Part shown: positions 5,013 to 5,052 of the stretch, in pieces
Position numbering within the stretch: position 1 is the stretch's first letter
Layout of the letters: the number at the start of each line of letters is the position of its first letter
Source of the DNA: a bacterium
GTDB lineage: Bacteria; Fidelibacterota; Marinisomatia; Marinisomatales; JAHJCW01
Length of the DNA stretch: 5,052 nt
Assembly: GCA_018812885.1 (NCBI GenBank)
Contig: JAHJCW010000241.1
Coordinates: 1-5,052, forward strand
Direction of reading: 5' to 3'
Notes under the pieces: model-generated
Databases searched by the model: none
Seen by the model: the letters and a program-made list of their open reading frames with translations, nothing else
Told to the model about the DNA's origin: nothing
Translations under genes and position numbers: made by a program

Positions 5013-5052
5013 TTACTGATTTAGTAATAAATCCTCCATTTGAGCCACTAAA
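5013..5052 (-). CDS. C-terminal tail of a convergent gene, cut by the window edge
   Basis: Reading in from the right edge on the minus strand, one frame gives LVAQMEDLLLNQ and then TAA at 5015-5013. Its amphipathic helix ending in a polar tail is typical of a protein C-terminus, and the stop lies about 28 bases before the bidirectional terminator, as expected. A second frame stays open here but runs through the terminator, so it is less likely. Too short to name. Confidence 0.4.
   Translation of the reverse strand, partial: LVAQMEDLLLNQ

Overview
The window is AT-rich bacterial DNA (about one-third G+C). It holds a compact minus-strand cluster of four exported proteins, then a minus-strand tRNA-Cys/tRNA-Leu pair, then a small plus-strand gene, with fragments of other genes at both edges. 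Two sequences match the Bacteroidota-type promoter (TTG-N19/20-TAnnTTTG): one before the tRNAs and one, with one weak base, before the small gene. With the many exported cytochromes and lipoproteins, this suggests a Gram-negative bacterium of the wider Bacteroidota/FCB assemblage, such as Ignavibacteriota, Calditrichota or Marinimicrobia. Two of the four cluster genes also have clear Shine-Dalgarno sites. This placement is inference; a deep-branching anaerobe of another phylum cannot be excluded.

Layout. Positions 1-96 (+) are the 3' end of a more GC-rich gene, with a very short reading frame overlapping its stop. From 4231 down to 198 (-) runs a probable operon: a diheme c-type lipoprotein (3776-4231), an exported octaheme cytochrome with an N-terminal beta-rich region (2498-3718), a predicted outer-membrane beta-barrel with a proline-rich C-terminal extension (1271-2479), and a six-blade NHL-repeat lipoprotein (198-1205). 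Gaps are 57, 18 and 65 bases. A perfect 8+8 dyad lies against the first start codon. Upstream are a hairpin terminator (4379-4410), tRNA-Leu(UAA) (4446-4530) and tRNA-Cys(GCA) (4538-4611). A 70-residue acidic protein of unknown function (4744-4956, +) has its own promoter-like site and a strong bidirectional terminator, shared with the tail of a convergent gene at the right edge.

How the genes may work together. All four cluster products carry export signals, two of them lipoboxes, and two bind c-type heme (ten CXXCH motifs in all). A barrel next to an octaheme cytochrome, a small heme lipoprotein and an NHL propeller recalls the porin-cytochrome conduits that carry electrons across the outer membrane in Geobacter-like bacteria. 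The present proteins are not recognisable as OmbB/OmaB/OmcB or ExtABCD, so a new or divergent electron-transfer module is a hypothesis, not a demonstrated function.
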